A DNA stretch of 64,000 bases from Helicostylum pulchrum. Taxonomy: Eukaryota > Mucoromycota > Mucoromycetes > Mucorales > Mucoraceae. Made by a program: the position numbers and the translations under genes. Below, piece after piece: positions 12,426 to 24,923 of the stretch; positions within the stretch are counted from its first letter, which is position 1, and the number at the start of each line of letters is the position of its first letter. Below the pieces are notes generated by a model. It saw only the letters and a program-made list of their open reading frames with translations. It did no database searches and was not told the DNA's origin. Location: assembly GCA_025677825.1 (NCBI GenBank), contig JAIXMO010000007.1, forward strand, positions 496,001-560,000. Reading direction: 5' to 3'.

Positions 12426-13426
12426 CTACATAATATTCCAAAGATCTTCAAAGGCACAACATACTTTACCGCAAGCAACAGATGCTGATAATGCAAAACT
12501 AGAAATACCTATTTTATAATGTCAGCCAAATTTTTCTCTTTTTTTTTTTTTTTTTTCTTTATACCTATTTTTTCATCTGTGTATTCATCAGCAAACGTGT
12601 CAGGTCCTTTAGCCATAGCACCAACAGAGACAACAACAGGTTGTCCTTCAGGTAAATCCTTAAAATATTTATACAAACGAACTTGAGGCGCATTCCAAGA
12701 AAGTGCTATATGTAAAACGTTTAGAAAACCTTATTTTTTATATTATTAATAGAAAAACCTTACCGATTCTTTTAGCATTTTCAGGCAAGTATAGAGAAAC
12801 AGGAGGTGGCACAATTTCTAAAAGTTTTGTATTTCCTTCAACGTCACCTGAAATACTACCTCTTTCTAATAATTGAACTATATAATAAAAGTTTTTAGAC
12901 GCAAATACATATTAAAAAAAAAAAAACTTACCCATTAATCCTGAGAAACGTTTAATAGTTCTAGGTATACGACAAGCAGGGTTGATACGAATGACAACAC
13001 CTTTAGCTGTGTGAATGTAAACCTAATTTCGATTTAATATCACACGCTTACCATATATAGTACGCTCTCCCCTCCCCCTCATACTTACTTCCAAGTGTCC
13101 TGACTTATTTAAAGGACTATCTAATAAAGTCAACAAACACTAGAGGTAAAAACAAATAAGTTGACTAGAAACAAACAATAAAAAATAATTTCTTTTACCT
13201 GGTGGACAATATCAGGTCTAGCGTCAGCAATATCTCTACCAAGTCTCTTTAAAATAGACTGATGTTCATCACAATTTAACAATTGCATTTTGCTTTCTTG
13301 ACGGTAAGGGTGTAAACGTGCAGCTTCTAAAGAAGCGTTCTCAAGAACGACTACTACTTTACGACTTTGGGGTACAACAGGTTGTCCTTGTGTAGGGGCT
13401 TCGTGCCAAGAGGAATCTTCTGACAT
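12426..13426 (-). CDS. EMG1: 18S rRNA N1-methyl-pseudouridine methyltransferase Emg1/Nep1
   Basis: SPOUT-class methyltransferase that methylates a pseudouridine of 18S rRNA and is needed for small-subunit assembly in the nucleolus. Five exons joined in frame: [15 protein letters not shown]... with [17 protein letters not shown], the [20 protein letters not shown] block, [38 protein letters not shown], then [27 protein letters not shown], and the ending [24 protein letters not shown]. These are the conserved Nep1 blocks in the expected order. A short variable N-terminus precedes the domain. The last exon begins near 12518, separated by an intron that includes a long T run. Intact by inspection. 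Confidence 0.95.
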
Positions 13427-14358
13427 TTTTGTATATGCGGATATATATTTTTTTTACTGCAAAAGAATAAAAAAAGGGTTTTTTTTCTATATGTGAAAAA
13501 AAAAAGTTTTTAAAAAGGGTTTTTTTTTGTTTTTTTGTTATTAGATGGGCAGATGTTAGTTACAAATAACAGTCCCAAAAGATGTGAAACTAATTGTTTT
13601 TTTTTTCTCTCACTCTCTTTTGCATTACAATAAGAACAATCTTGTAACAAACATAAAATAATAAAAAGTATAATAGTATTCAATGCATTATCTAACAAGG
13701 TTTTTTTTTTCGGCTAAAAAAAAAAAGTCTGATCTTGTTTGACAGATAATGTCAAGGAATTATATGCATTTTGATTGGAGTACCTTTCGATATTAACTAC
13801 GTGATACCAATGAGATCTCACCACGATAATTCGCTATAAAAACCATCTACATCTTTTTTTTTTTTTGAGAAAAAAAAGTTTTTACTTTTTATAACTCTTT
13901 ACTCTTTCTAACTATGAGTTACCTATACCAATAGGGTACATAAAGTATTTTATACTGAAAGATAATAGTTAATACCTACAGTGTAATTGCTATCTTTTTT
14001 TTCTTTTTTTTTTTTTTTTCAGTATTGATCGTGGTATGGTATAATTCTGTTTTTTGACAGATTTATGTAGGTATCTCGATATGATCGCGCACATCAGATA
14101 CTGCGCATTTATAACGGCTATTCAAGACTATTTTAATTTTTTTTTCTGTCTGCGTATGTAACTATATAATCTCTTTTTTTTTTTGACTTTATACAAGGCA
14201 GAAAAAAAAAATAGATTATGAACAAAGATAAGGAAATTTGAATATCAGCGATACGTAAAAAAACAACTCCAACAGCTAAAACGGCATTAATCGCAATATG
14301 TTGCTCTATTAATAACGAAAAATGCAAAAATGAATATATATAAAAAAAAACGCGTGTT
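13427..14358. other. Intergenic region upstream of EMG1
   Basis: About 930 bp of AT-rich DNA holds the EMG1 promoter side and the 3' flank of the FHA protein gene. Long A/T runs are frequent. No recognisable gene, RNA or transposon is seen. Confidence 0.55.
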
Positions 14359-15341
14359 TTATTCAGGATGCAAAAGAACATATTCTCTAGTACTACTACC
14401 AAATTTAAGGACATCTTTTGCTTTTAATTCAACAAAACGAGTGCTAGGAATCTGTTCTCCATTGAGAAAAGTACCGTTGGTGGCGTCTAAATCGATAATA
14501 AAAGGTCTACAAAAAGAAAATACTGTTTGAGAAAAAAAAGAAAGAAAGAAGAAATCATTTTGTTGTTGTTGTATCAAACTTACTTGACTACTTTTTTTGG
14601 TTTGGCAGTATCTGTTTCTTCAGTCATTAACCTATATTGTATCACAGCGTGTTGCTTAGAGCAAGAAGGATGGTCAACAGGAATATCAACAACCTAAAAA
14701 AATAATAATACAGTTTAAATAAATTATCTTGATTACTACTATATCTTATTTACCACACGATCACGTCCAATCAAGTAAGAACTTTGTCTATGAATATGTA
14801 ATAAATCTAAAATGATTTCCGGGTTAATTTATGCATTTTAAATTCCCAAATGATTACATATACCTATTTGTTCATTGCCTTTAAATACATAAAGTCTCCA
14901 CTTGGTCTTTGGTACAGCAGCTTCAGAAGGTTCATTATACTTCAATTCAACACCTTTAACAGTATTGGTTTCTGCTGCTAATTTTCCGGACAGCCCAAAG
15001 TTAGGTTCAATCTTTTCGACCTCTTCTTCTTCTTCGATTTTAGCGTTATCTTCAGGTCTGCCCCATTCGTGCTTTACAGCCAGTTTCTCTCGTCTGTCTT
15101 TTTTATCATGTCGTCTGGGTGAAGAATCACGTTTACGTCTAGGTGGCGAACGAGAATCTCGTCTACGTTTAGTAGGTGGGGAGCGAGAGTTACGTCTGGC
15201 GGGTGAACGTGAACGCGAGTAGCGTCTAGGTGGTGAACGTGAGCGAGAGTAACGTCTAGGTGGCGACCTTGAACGAGAATAACGACCTGATCTAGATTTA
15301 GATCTTTTTGGTGAAGTATCGTATCGTGATGGTGAACTCAT
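14359..15341 (-). CDS. SNIP1: FHA-domain protein with RS-rich N-terminus (SNIP1/Pml1 type)
   Basis: Homologue of human SNIP1 and yeast Pml1, a subunit of the pre-mRNA retention and splicing complex. The N-terminal ~85 residues are a repetitive Arg/Ser/Pro region (repeats of the form RRYSRSRSPP), followed by a charged linker with KHEWGRPED and an acidic EEEEEVEKIEPNFGLSGKLA segment, both typical of the family. The FHA domain begins at KTKWRLYVFKGNEQI and continues with LLHIHRQSSYLIGRDR, VDHPSCSKQHAVIQYR and DLDATNGTFLNGEQIP, then DVLKFGSSTREYVLLHPE at the end. The phosphopeptide-binding residues GR, S..H and N(G) are present. Three introns. I chose the start at 15341 (MSSPSRYD) over an in-frame ATG eight codons upstream because it gives the usual start of the basic region. 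Confidence 0.92.
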
Positions 15342-17072
15342 TTTTTTATATATGAGAAATAACAAGGCAAAAAAAAAAAAAAAAAAAAAAAACGGTTCGA
15401 ATGTTTACGGTCACAGTAAATGGTCTAGGTACACTATTATTTTTACGGATACGAAAATCATTCAAATTCGGTTGTTTGAAACGCTTAGACCATATTTGAC
15501 AAAATGTATAAACAAAAAAAAAAAAAAAACGCGTTACGAAAATAGTATTGCCATGGAATTTAGAATTCATTAGGTTACCCTTGTACTTTTTTTTATTATT
15601 TATTATTATTATTTCTGTTCAATTATATTTATATGAAAATAGTAATTGCTAGTTTTTTATCGTAGTTGTACCATTCTATTTTTTTTTAAAGCGGAATTAC
15701 ATTAAAAAAAATGTTTTTTTGCCACGGTAATCTAAAATCCCCCTCATATGTATTGATCACCTTTACCTCAAAATAGCAATAAAATAGATAACCATTGATA
15801 TGCAACCAAAAACTTAAAATATTACTGTAAAACCCTTACCAACTTACATATCTCTCTCTCTTTTTTTTTTTTTTGGTGGCAATTACAATGGTTGTCTCTC
15901 CGCATTATAAACTTTTTATATTAAAAAAAAAAAAAATACTGCGGAAACAAGATAAAAAAAAAGTGAGGCACTTGAAAAATGTTAAAAAAAAACAAATAAA
16001 CATTCCCTTTTAGCGTGCGAGTTATCTTCGTGGTATCATTGGAAGAGTTTTTACTTCGGATCGTTAAAAAAAGACAACGAAAAGAATCTATTTTCGGGAA
16101 CCGCGTGCAAAAAAAAAGAGGACTCTCTAAAAAAAACTTTCCTCCCCCATTTAACCGAGGCATTGTACTCGGTTCAAAGACTGCTTATCAATTGACGTCT
16201 TTCTTTTTTTATCAAAAAAGTTTTTTTGTTTTTTTATTTAATGATATATGGTTAATATAGAATTATAAATCATAAAGAAAAAAAGAAAAACGTGATTGAA
16301 TTTATTAATATAAAAAAGCTGTCCACTTTTCTAAGTATTCTATATATTTCGAGGGAGTGAACTGTGCCAGGTAGCACATTTAAGAAAAAAGAAAAGCGTC
16401 CAATTGTTTATTACGATTCGGAAATGATTTATAATAAAGTTCATAATTATCCCTATTATATCATTTTCTGCGGTTTTGATTGACTGGAGTTGGACTTTTT
16501 TTTTTTTTTCTGAAATGAAAAAGAAACCTTCTATTGAAGAAAAGGATATACAATTTTAAACGTCCGAAAAGGAATGCAAAAGACAGTTCGAAAAAGTTCA
16601 TAGTGAGTCATTGTGGTCTATTGGATTAAAGTGTTACAAAATTTTATAAAGAAGTATGCTATTCTACTCAATACAGAAAAAAAACATGCATCTAGGCGAT
16701 CTTTTTCAGTTTCTTTTTTTTTGCTTGTTCGAGTTTCTTGATTTGTAGAAGTGTGATTTTTGTAAAGGGATTTCTGTATGCAAGTAGACATATACCCCTT
16801 TTTATTTTCGTTCAGCTAAACTTATAACCAGTCTTTTATTTATTCTGTCGATTCTTTTCCAAAGACTAGACTATAAAATAGAAATATCAAATTAAATCAC
16901 AGCTTCCATTTTTTGTACGTAAAAAGAATTGGCTTATTTTTTTTTATGTAAAAAGAATACAGGACATTTGCCCAATAAAGCCCTACAATTGGGTCTATTT
17001 CAACTTCATAGCCAATCAATTGCGAATCATTTTAAAACCTCCTACCTCTTTTTTTTTTTCTTTTCGAAAACG
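15342..17072. other. Divergent intergenic region, SNIP1 / P-type ATPase
   Basis: About 1.8 kb separates the start of the FHA gene (-) from the ATPase (+). It contains poly-A and poly-T runs of up to 22 bases (around 15369) and short T/A palindromes, and the ATPase core promoter at its right end. No coding region is recognised. Confidence 0.55.
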
Positions 17073-17080
17073 TATAAATA
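17073..17080 (+). promoter_or_regulatory. TATA box of the P-type ATPase gene
   Basis: TATAAATA followed by GGG lies 97 bp before the ATG at 17170, in a pyrimidine-rich promoter. Called by sequence and distance only. Confidence 0.55.
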
Positions 17081-17169
17081 GGGTGGAATCTTAAAAAAAA
17101 AAAAGAGTAAAAATTTCTTTTTTTCATCCGTATCTTAAATAGACCCTATTTTTTTTTTAGAAAAATAAA

Positions 17170-20100
17170 ATGTCTGATAAAGAAAAGGTGATGATACAAC
17201 CTGCTTACCATACGCAGCAGATAGAACAGGTTGCAAAGCATTTTGACACCAGTATCGAATCCGGTCTTACTACACAAGAGATCGATGCTAGACATATCAA
17301 ATACGGATTCAATGAGTTATCAGCCGACGGTGGACCTGCTTGGGTTAAAGTCATGATCGGTCAATTGCTTGATGTAATGAACTGGATCTTCATTGCCCTG
17401 GCTATTGCATCCTATTGTTTATCCGATTTTATCACTGGATCCTTATTAATGTTTATCGCCATTTTGAATTTATATCTTGGTTTCTCGCAAGAATATGCTG
17501 CCGAACAAACTTTAGCTGCTCTTCGTAACTTGTCTTCTCCTACCGCTGATGTCATTCGTGATGGCGTCGAACAAACAATTCCTAGTCGTGAAGTCGTACC
17601 CGGCGATATCTTGTTGGTCAAAGAAGGTGATTCTGTCGGTGCTGATGCTAGATTGATTTATGTTTCCAACTTGGAGTCAGACGAAGCTTTATTGACGGGT
17701 GAATCTCTTCCCGTTGCTAAACAATTAATTGTTCTTGAAAAGCCTGGTAAGACAAAAAAAAAAAACTAAATATATCCTTTTTTTCTAAAACTAACTTAAC
17801 CGCTATCATTTAGATGAACCTCTCGGTGATCGTATTAATATGCTTTATTCTTCTACTATTATCTCTAAAGGTAGAGGTCAAGCTATTGTTACTGCTACCG
17901 GTATGCACACCGAAATTGGTAAAGTTGCCTCCAAATTAAGTGACGGTAGTGACAGCGACCGTACCCGTCTTCAAAAGAGTCTTGACAAGATGTATTTTAT
18001 TTTATTGGTTGCCTCTGTTATTTCTGTTATTATCGTCTTGGCTTCTGTCAAATTCCAAGCTGATTACGATACTGGTATGTATGCCATGACTGCCGCTCTT
18101 TCTGTCTTACCTGCTGGTTTAACCACCGTCATGACCGTTACACTTGTCTTGGGCGGTAAAGAAATGACTCGACAAAAGGCCATTGTTCGTAAATTAAAAT
18201 GTCTTGAAACCCTTGGTTCAGTTACCAATATCTTCTCGGATAAGACTGGTACCTTGACCATGGCTAAAATGGTCGTCGTTCGCTTCTGGACTCCCTTGGA
18301 AGGCTTCTTCTACGTAACTCCTAATGGTTTAGCTCCTACCGGAGATGTTTACCGTACCCACGATCGTTTACTTGACAAAATTAGTGATGATGTTGATGCC
18401 GAGTACCTCGATAAGAACAGCTTGTCGCCTGATGTTGCTCATTTAGTCCGTTGTGCCGCTCTCTGTAACATGTCTAGTATCTACCCTCGTGAGAACGAAC
18501 TCGTCATTGAAGACGATAAAAAGACTCCTTTAGACGAAACCAAAGAATCTGAATCTGATGACTGGGTTGCTAGTGGTGCTCCTACTGAAGTTGCTTTACA
18601 AGTCTTTGCTCATAAATTCGGTATGGGCAAACCTGAATTGGCTGCTAACGGTTGGGAACTTCTTGCTGAATACCAATTTGATTCTACTATTAAACGTATG
18701 TCTACCATCTGTTTAGACAAGAACACCGGTTTGGTCTATGTCTTTACAAAAGGTGCTGCTGAACGTGTTATTGAACTCTGTAATAACTTGCCTACTGAAA
18801 AAGACCGTCAAACCGTCTTGGATAACGTTAATTCTTTAGCCTCCAAGGGCTTGCGTGTCATGGGTATGTCTTACCGTAAATTAGATTTGCCTGCCGATGT
18901 TACTGCCGAAGAACTTCAACAAGGTAGCCGTGATGATGTTGAGCGTGATCTTATCTTCCTTGGTCTCACCGGTATTTATGATCCTCCTAGAAAGGAATCT
19001 AGACAAGCTGTAAGTGAAGCTCATCGTGCTGGTATCTCTGTTCATATGCTCACAGGTGATCATGAAATTACTGCTACTGCTATTGCTAAAGAAATCAACA
19101 TATTGAAAAAGAGTATGCCTGATTCTGAAGTCAAACGTCTTGTTATGACTGGTACTGTCTTCGATGCTATGACCGACGAGGAAATTGATAACCTTACTGA
19201 TTTACCTCTCGTTGTCGCTCGTTGTTCTCCTGAAACCAAGGTCAAAATGATTCAAGCTTCCGCTCGTCGTAACAATATTGCTGCCATGACCGGTGACGGT
19301 GTTAATGATTCCCCTTCTCTTCGTATTGCTGACGTTGGTATCGCTATGGGTAAAAACGGTAGTGATGTCGCTAAGCAAGCCTCCGATATTATCTTGACTG
19401 ATGATAACTTTGCTACCATTATTCGTGCTATTGCTGAAGGTCGTCGTATTTACCAAAACATGCAACGTTTCCTTTTATACTACTGGATTTTGTTGTTTGG
19501 TTTAGCCATTGTCGTTTTAGTCTGCTTGGCTGTCCGTGATCCCGCTGGTCGTAGTGCCGCACCCATGTCTACTCTTCAAATGATTTATATCTATGTCACT
19601 ATTACTCCTCCCGCTGGTGCGCTTAGTACTCAACCTGCCTCCAGAACCGTTATGATGGAACCTCCTCGTCCTCCTACTGAAAGTATCTTTAACAGAGAAA
19701 TTATTATGGATACAGTTGCTTATTCCATTGGTATTTCTATTGTTTGTTTGGTCGCCTTCTTTGTACCTCTTTATACCATAGGTGATGGTGTTGGTGGTAT
19801 CAACTGTGATTCTCAATTTGTTGAAGGCGCTTGTGATTCCTTCTATAGAGGTCGTACTTCCCTCTTGGTCGCTTTCACTTTCTCTTCTTTGATTATTATG
19901 GTTCATTGTCGTAGTTATCGTAACTGTGAATGGAATAAGGCTGGTATTGCTGAAACTCTTCGCTCCAAGACTTTCACCTATACTTTCTTGTTTGATCTTG
20001 TTACCCTTTGTCTCTTCATCTACATTCCTCAAGTTGCTGTTGAAGGTTTCCGTATGCTTGCTATTTCTTGGGAGGTATGTACTCGATTTTTATTTTTTAT

Positions 20101-20285
20101 TTTATTTTTTATGTATACTAATTTATTTTATTTTATTTTTTTAGTGGGGTCTTGACATTGGCTTGATTCTCTTTATTACTGCTTACGGCGAGGCTTACAA
20201 ATTAGCCAAACGTACTTTATTGAAACCTATGGATTCTGGTGCTATGGAAGACGATGAATATGAACTTCAGCATAAGGACGACTAG
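17170..20285 (+). CDS. P-type ATPase, ENA/ACU-like alkali cation pump
   Basis: Type II P-type ATPase, most like fungal ENA (Na+/K+ export) or ACU (alkali cation uptake) pumps of the plasma membrane. Three exons: 17170-17746, 17814-20074, 20145-20285; total about 990 residues. Visible in order: N-terminal cation ATPase domain (GLTTQEIDARHIKYGFNEL), actuator motif LTGESLP, phosphorylation site SDKTGTLTMAK, nucleotide-binding KGAAERV, LTGDHEITATAIAKEI, and hinge AAMTGDGVNDSPSL. In M4 the motif is LPAGLTTVMTVTL, so the Glu of the Ca2+-pump PEGLP motif is Ala, which argues against a Ca2+-ATPase. M6 has YVTITPPAGAL without the usual Asp. The tail ends EYELQHKDD. Codon use is rich in GCT/GTC/CGT, as in a highly expressed gene. 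ENA and ACU cannot be separated by eye. Confidence 0.88.
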
Positions 20286-22362
20286 AAAAAAAAAAAAAAA
20301 AAGACTCAAATTACTATCTATTTTTAATATCTTCTCTACTATTTACTTTTTAATTTTTTTTTTCTCTCTTCTGTATCTAATGCCTTTTTTTTTTCATTTT
20401 CTTTACCCTCCATCTTCATTTTGTTATAATATACGCACTTTTTCATAATTTTTTTTAATAAATTTTTATAGATTTTTTTTTCCTCTTAAAATTATTGTCT
20501 TAAATTAGCAATTATCCTTGTTGTAGTACGGGAAAATATATGATTCGGGAGTCTGGAAGTGCGTCCCTGAACAGCCTATTTTTAACAAAAGCAAAGTGCG
20601 ACAACATGCTATTTTAATCTACGCGTAAGTTTCGCCAATGATCCTTTACTTCTTACCGACTATGACTAATTCCGCTGTTTATAATATATTCTGAAAATTA
20701 AATGTCTTCTTTTTTATGTCAGCTTTTTTGCAATTGAAGAGCTAAATCGATTTATATAATAAGATTTTATGTATCCTGTCGGGTATCTAGGTTATAGGTA
20801 TACATGAGGTAATAAAATAACCACATGAACAAATATACTTTTTTATTTACAGAACGCATTTTTTTTCTCTCTGCGGAAAGAGTTTAAAATGAAATATGAT
20901 TAAATTGCTCAATCGTTTGTCTACTCTCGATAACGCTCTCACTTTGGAATGACTTAAGATAAAGTAAAGAACTATCGAAGCTTCAATCGATTGCTACTAT
21001 CTGCACATATCATATCTCTCAAAAGAAATCCTACATTTACCAGCTATTCTCTTTGTAAACCACTTCCGAGGTATCTCCCGGAAAAAAAAAGCCACATGTC
21101 TTTACTAAATTACCAAATCACGATCTATGTCATTATCAAGTCGCCGAATAATATGCTTGATATCTTGTAATGGCTGATGTAAATAAAGAAACGAGATTAA
21201 AGATTCTATCATTTTCTTTTGTTTATCAGTTCATACCTTGTTATTTATTAATTATGACGTAAAGCACGTGGTTAAATATGTCCGTTTTTTTTATAGCGTA
21301 CTATTCCATACTCCAAATATTTGCCAATGGTACCACAGCGTGTCGATCTTTTTTGTTATTTTGTGTCCTACCAAAAAGCTCAGTACGAAAAAAATATATT
21401 TAACCAACGATATCTCGATTTCGTTTTATCCTTTGAGATTTTTCTCTCTCTCTTTTTATAATTAAAAAGTATACACCATTAGCTGCAAGCAGTTATGCCA
21501 TGTATAAAAAATATCAATGCACGTGCACTTTTTTTTTTCAGTGTGATTTAATATGTCTCATTTTAAAATAAGTGCGTAATGCACTTATTATCAAGAGCAA
21601 AAGTTCAAATTCGTATCATTTGTTTATTACGAAATAAAAGGGAGGTTTCTCTGCAGATCAAACTATTATCCCAGCGCCCGTGGTTTAAATCGTTTTCTTA
21701 ATTTAGTGTGAAAAATTACTAAGTAGGACAAAAAAAAAAGGTTTTAAAATGCAAAGTAATGCCGCTCTACATTTAATATAGCGTACAATGGAAAATTACG
21801 GAATTTGACACTGCATATTCAATGTGCACTATAACATAACCTTTTTAGCAGTAGGATATTTAGACAGGTTAGAGTATAAGAGCATCCCCAACGGTCGTGC
21901 TAAGTTAAATTTAAAAGCCGAAATTTGGCAAAACATGCTCCAATGGACCGCTAAACTAGTTTTTCAGTCAAATTTTTGTTAAATTTAGCAAGATTCGACG
22001 ACCTTGCTAAACCCCATTTTTGGCTAGTGCATATTCAAGAAGTAAAATTTCACTGCTTGAGCTTCAGAGTTTTACTTCCTTGAAGGCGCACTAGTATAAA
22101 AAAGTACGATTTTTAATAGTTAGCAAGGCGAACCGCTGCACCAACAAAAGCTAAACTCCCTTTTTTGGTAACTCATTTTATTTAACTTTAGCAGGACCGT
22201 TGGGGATGATATAAATTCTTATTCCGTCATATAGCATTATTTTTATGTAACTGGTAACAAAATATTGATTAAAAATAATATAGCTTGATTTGTAACGTTT
22301 ATTTCAATAGAAATAAAGAATATATCAATTGCAGCAAATTTTATGTTATGTCAAACAGGCTT
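20286..22362. other. Intergenic region with a MITE
   Basis: Two kilobases between the ATPase stop and the GH36 gene's 3' end (convergent genes). It contains the foldback MITE at 21880-22211, listed separately. The rest is AT rich with no recognisable gene; the open frames seen are short and unlike known proteins. Confidence 0.6.
21880..22211. mobile_element. Foldback MITE with TAA target duplication
   Basis: A 332 bp non-coding element. The left end contains CATCCCCAACGGTCGTGCTAA and the right end, read on the other strand, contains the same block with one change (CCTGCTAA), followed by GTTAAAT on both arms. Both ends are flanked by TAA (21877-21879 and 22212-22214). The arms stay partly complementary into the middle, where TTCAAGAAGTAAAA pairs with TTTTACTTCCTTGAA around a short loop. 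Size, TIR and TAA duplication are those of Tourist-type MITEs mobilised by PIF/Harbinger transposases. The outermost three bases of the two ends do not match fully. Confidence 0.8.
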
Positions 22363-24923
22363 TTACATGTATATTTGTACACAGAATGTATCGCTTGTCG
22401 TTATATCTAGAGGTACTACCATCATGTCTAACTGCAGCAATCCTGTTTTTTCATCCCATTCCCAATCTCTACCCGGGTCCAAAACTTGGCCGTCCAATAC
22501 GACTCGATTAGGCTTTGTGTTTATCCAGAATGCGCAGCAGCTACTTCTGTGCGTAAAACGCGCTTCATAATATTCATTTAAGATTGTTTGCGATATAGAA
22601 ACGATTCCATTGAACTTATCAATCAATCCTAAGCAAGCAACCGAAATACTTCCTAATGATTGGATTGTACTAATAGACACTAAGCAGGATTCAAATCCTT
22701 TTACCCGCACGCTCATTACACATGGTGACTTATTATCGGCTATATTCGTACCCCGTACGTCCTTGTTATCCAAGTTCAACCGAACCAGTTTTCCTTTTTC
22801 TTCTCCACTCACCACGTATGCTATAGCTTGAGTCATAGACAATCCTTTACTCCTTGCCACAACTCCCAAAAGGTCACGAGGTCCGGGGTTCCAAAACCCA
22901 CACACGCCGTACACCAGTTCATTGCACTTCTCACGATGTAAGTTGTACAAACCAAGAACACATTCTTTTTCCATTGGATTTCCAAACACTGTATCAAATG
23001 TTGCACGCGGCGATTGCTTAGATAGAAGAACATTATATCCGCAGTGTCTTGTTTGCCCAACTAATTTATATATAAGCTTGGTGTTGTGTTCATTAGGAAT
23101 ATCTGTAATATATATAGGACCTCCAGATATAGCCCGACTAATTATATTCGATTAGTTTTTTACGTAAAAAAATAGATGTTATGTGGTACCTTGTTGCATG
23201 ATACTCGGCAAATGAATGATGTGACTGAAACATATCCCAATCACCGACAAGGGCGGGTGTTTTCCATAAAGTATTAATGGCATTTGCATAAATATGCCAC
23301 GAATGGCTTTCATCTTCATTGGGAAAAAAATCATCGCTATTCCTATTATGTAAGTTAGTCCACTGTCATATAACATTTTTTCTTCTTCAGGTACCGAAAT
23401 ATAGATTTATGGTTTTGTGATAGAATTGGGTTCAATAAAATATGTGGTGTGAGTGCCATACTGTGTACAACGTTGCCTTGTAAAAATTCCTCGGCATTTT
23501 CTATCATGGCTTTTCGATAAGAATCCCATACATATATTTTATCTTTTATCATAAGATCTTGAAAGCTGCCTTGATTATCTACTTTAACAAAATCGATACC
23601 GGCGTCGCTCAAAAAACTATAGAATTCGTAGTAGAATTTTTTAGGATTACCAATAAGACCAATCTTGTTGTTTTTGTTGTCCATCACTGAATAGTGGTCG
23701 TAATCTTTACCAAACGTTTCATCTATGCCATTCCAATAACCCCACAGTGCCTACACATATTTTAAACGTATATATAAATCAGTATCGAGAAATAAATGAC
23801 AAGAGTTTTTATTTACATGCCACACTCCCACAAATTCAACAAATGGGTACTTCGACTTAATTTCGAATACAGTCTCCTTTAGACCACCCGAGAATTTATT
23901 TTTACAAGTATCCATTGAAGTTATTCTTTCATACGAGATTTCTTGCCACCCATCATCAATGATTACATATTTGACAGGTATATTATTTGATTGTAAGCTA
24001 TTTAGCGAATCAAACAATTTTTCTTTATTGATTGATTTTCCAAACGCATTCCAAGTACAATACCCCAAATTTTGTAGCATGGATATATCTTTATAGTCAA
24101 TCTTATCAGACTGTTTCTTTATAAACCGTGTATAATAATTTAAAGCTGTTTCAATTAAGTGATATAAATCATCTGTTGTTGTTGAGGCGATCAATAGATG
24201 CGTTTCACTTGGTTTATCTGAACTGCAGTGAAAATCAACTGTATTGTTAATCCCAGGCGATAGCCAAGCATCTGCTGTTTGTGCTACAGGTAACCATAGA
24301 TGAATATTTCCTTGTTCCTTGTACAATAGTAACTGCCATTGTTGATTTGTATCATGTCTAAACTTGGTCATACCACCAATCGGTGTCAACCAGCATGACC
24401 TAATGATATGATTAATAATTTGTACTTACATGTAATTATGACAAATTTACCCTTTTTTGGTACATGCAACGTAAGCATCCTGACTTATTTTCCCAAGCGA
24501 TAATGGTGCATTTTGCTTTAACGGCGCTTTAAAACACCACATATGCATAGATTCTATCACTTTTTCTGCCATCAAAAAAAGTTGGGGCATTACTGGCGTT
24601 GTAACTGACAACAAGGGAACAATATACACTTGTCCATTTTTGTTAGGTGACCCATACCATGACCAAGGCTCGTTTCCTTTCTTAAAGCGTAGTGTGAATT
24701 CGTAATCTCCTGGTTTTAAATGTTGCGTACTGATTACTAAATGGTAATCTTGTAATCTCGTGAACTGAAAGGCGATCCAATTCTTTTGTACCGTAAGATT
24801 AGACCACAGTTCAATTGTATATTCTTGTTCTGTTTGACAACAGAATATAAGCTTATTATTTTGCTTGATAGTTGTTTTAGAATGTATTCCTGGATACAAT
24901 ATCAGCGATTGGTTTCTAGTCAT
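22363..24923 (-). CDS. GH36 protein of the raffinose synthase (Sip1) family
   Basis: Raffinose-synthase-type glycoside hydrolase family 36 protein, acting on alpha-galactosides either as a hydrolase or galactosyltransferase. Several exons on the minus strand; start MTRNQSLILYPGIHS at 24923, end TSDTFCVQIYM. The N-terminal beta-sandwich contains EPWSWYGSPNKNGQVY. The catalytic barrel shows LGYCTWNAFG, KYVIIDDGWQE, WHALWGYWNGI, the nucleophile motif DFVKVDNQGS, FRNSDDFFPNEDESH (across an intron at about 23342-23392), and ISGGPIYITDIPN, which carries the likely acid/base Asp. The C-terminal domain has FGNPMEKECVLGLYN and CGFWNPG. About 760 residues, normal for the family. No signal peptide is seen, so it is probably intracellular. 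Substrate cannot be told from sequence. It is convergent with the P-type ATPase gene. Confidence 0.9.

Noticed and set aside
14902..15222. Plus-strand 106-codon frame
   Set aside because: Antisense shadow of the RS-rich exon of the SNIP1-like gene.
19517..20032. Minus-strand 171-codon frame within the P-type ATPase
   Set aside because: Thr/Asn-rich shadow frame opposite a well supported membrane protein; no family resemblance.
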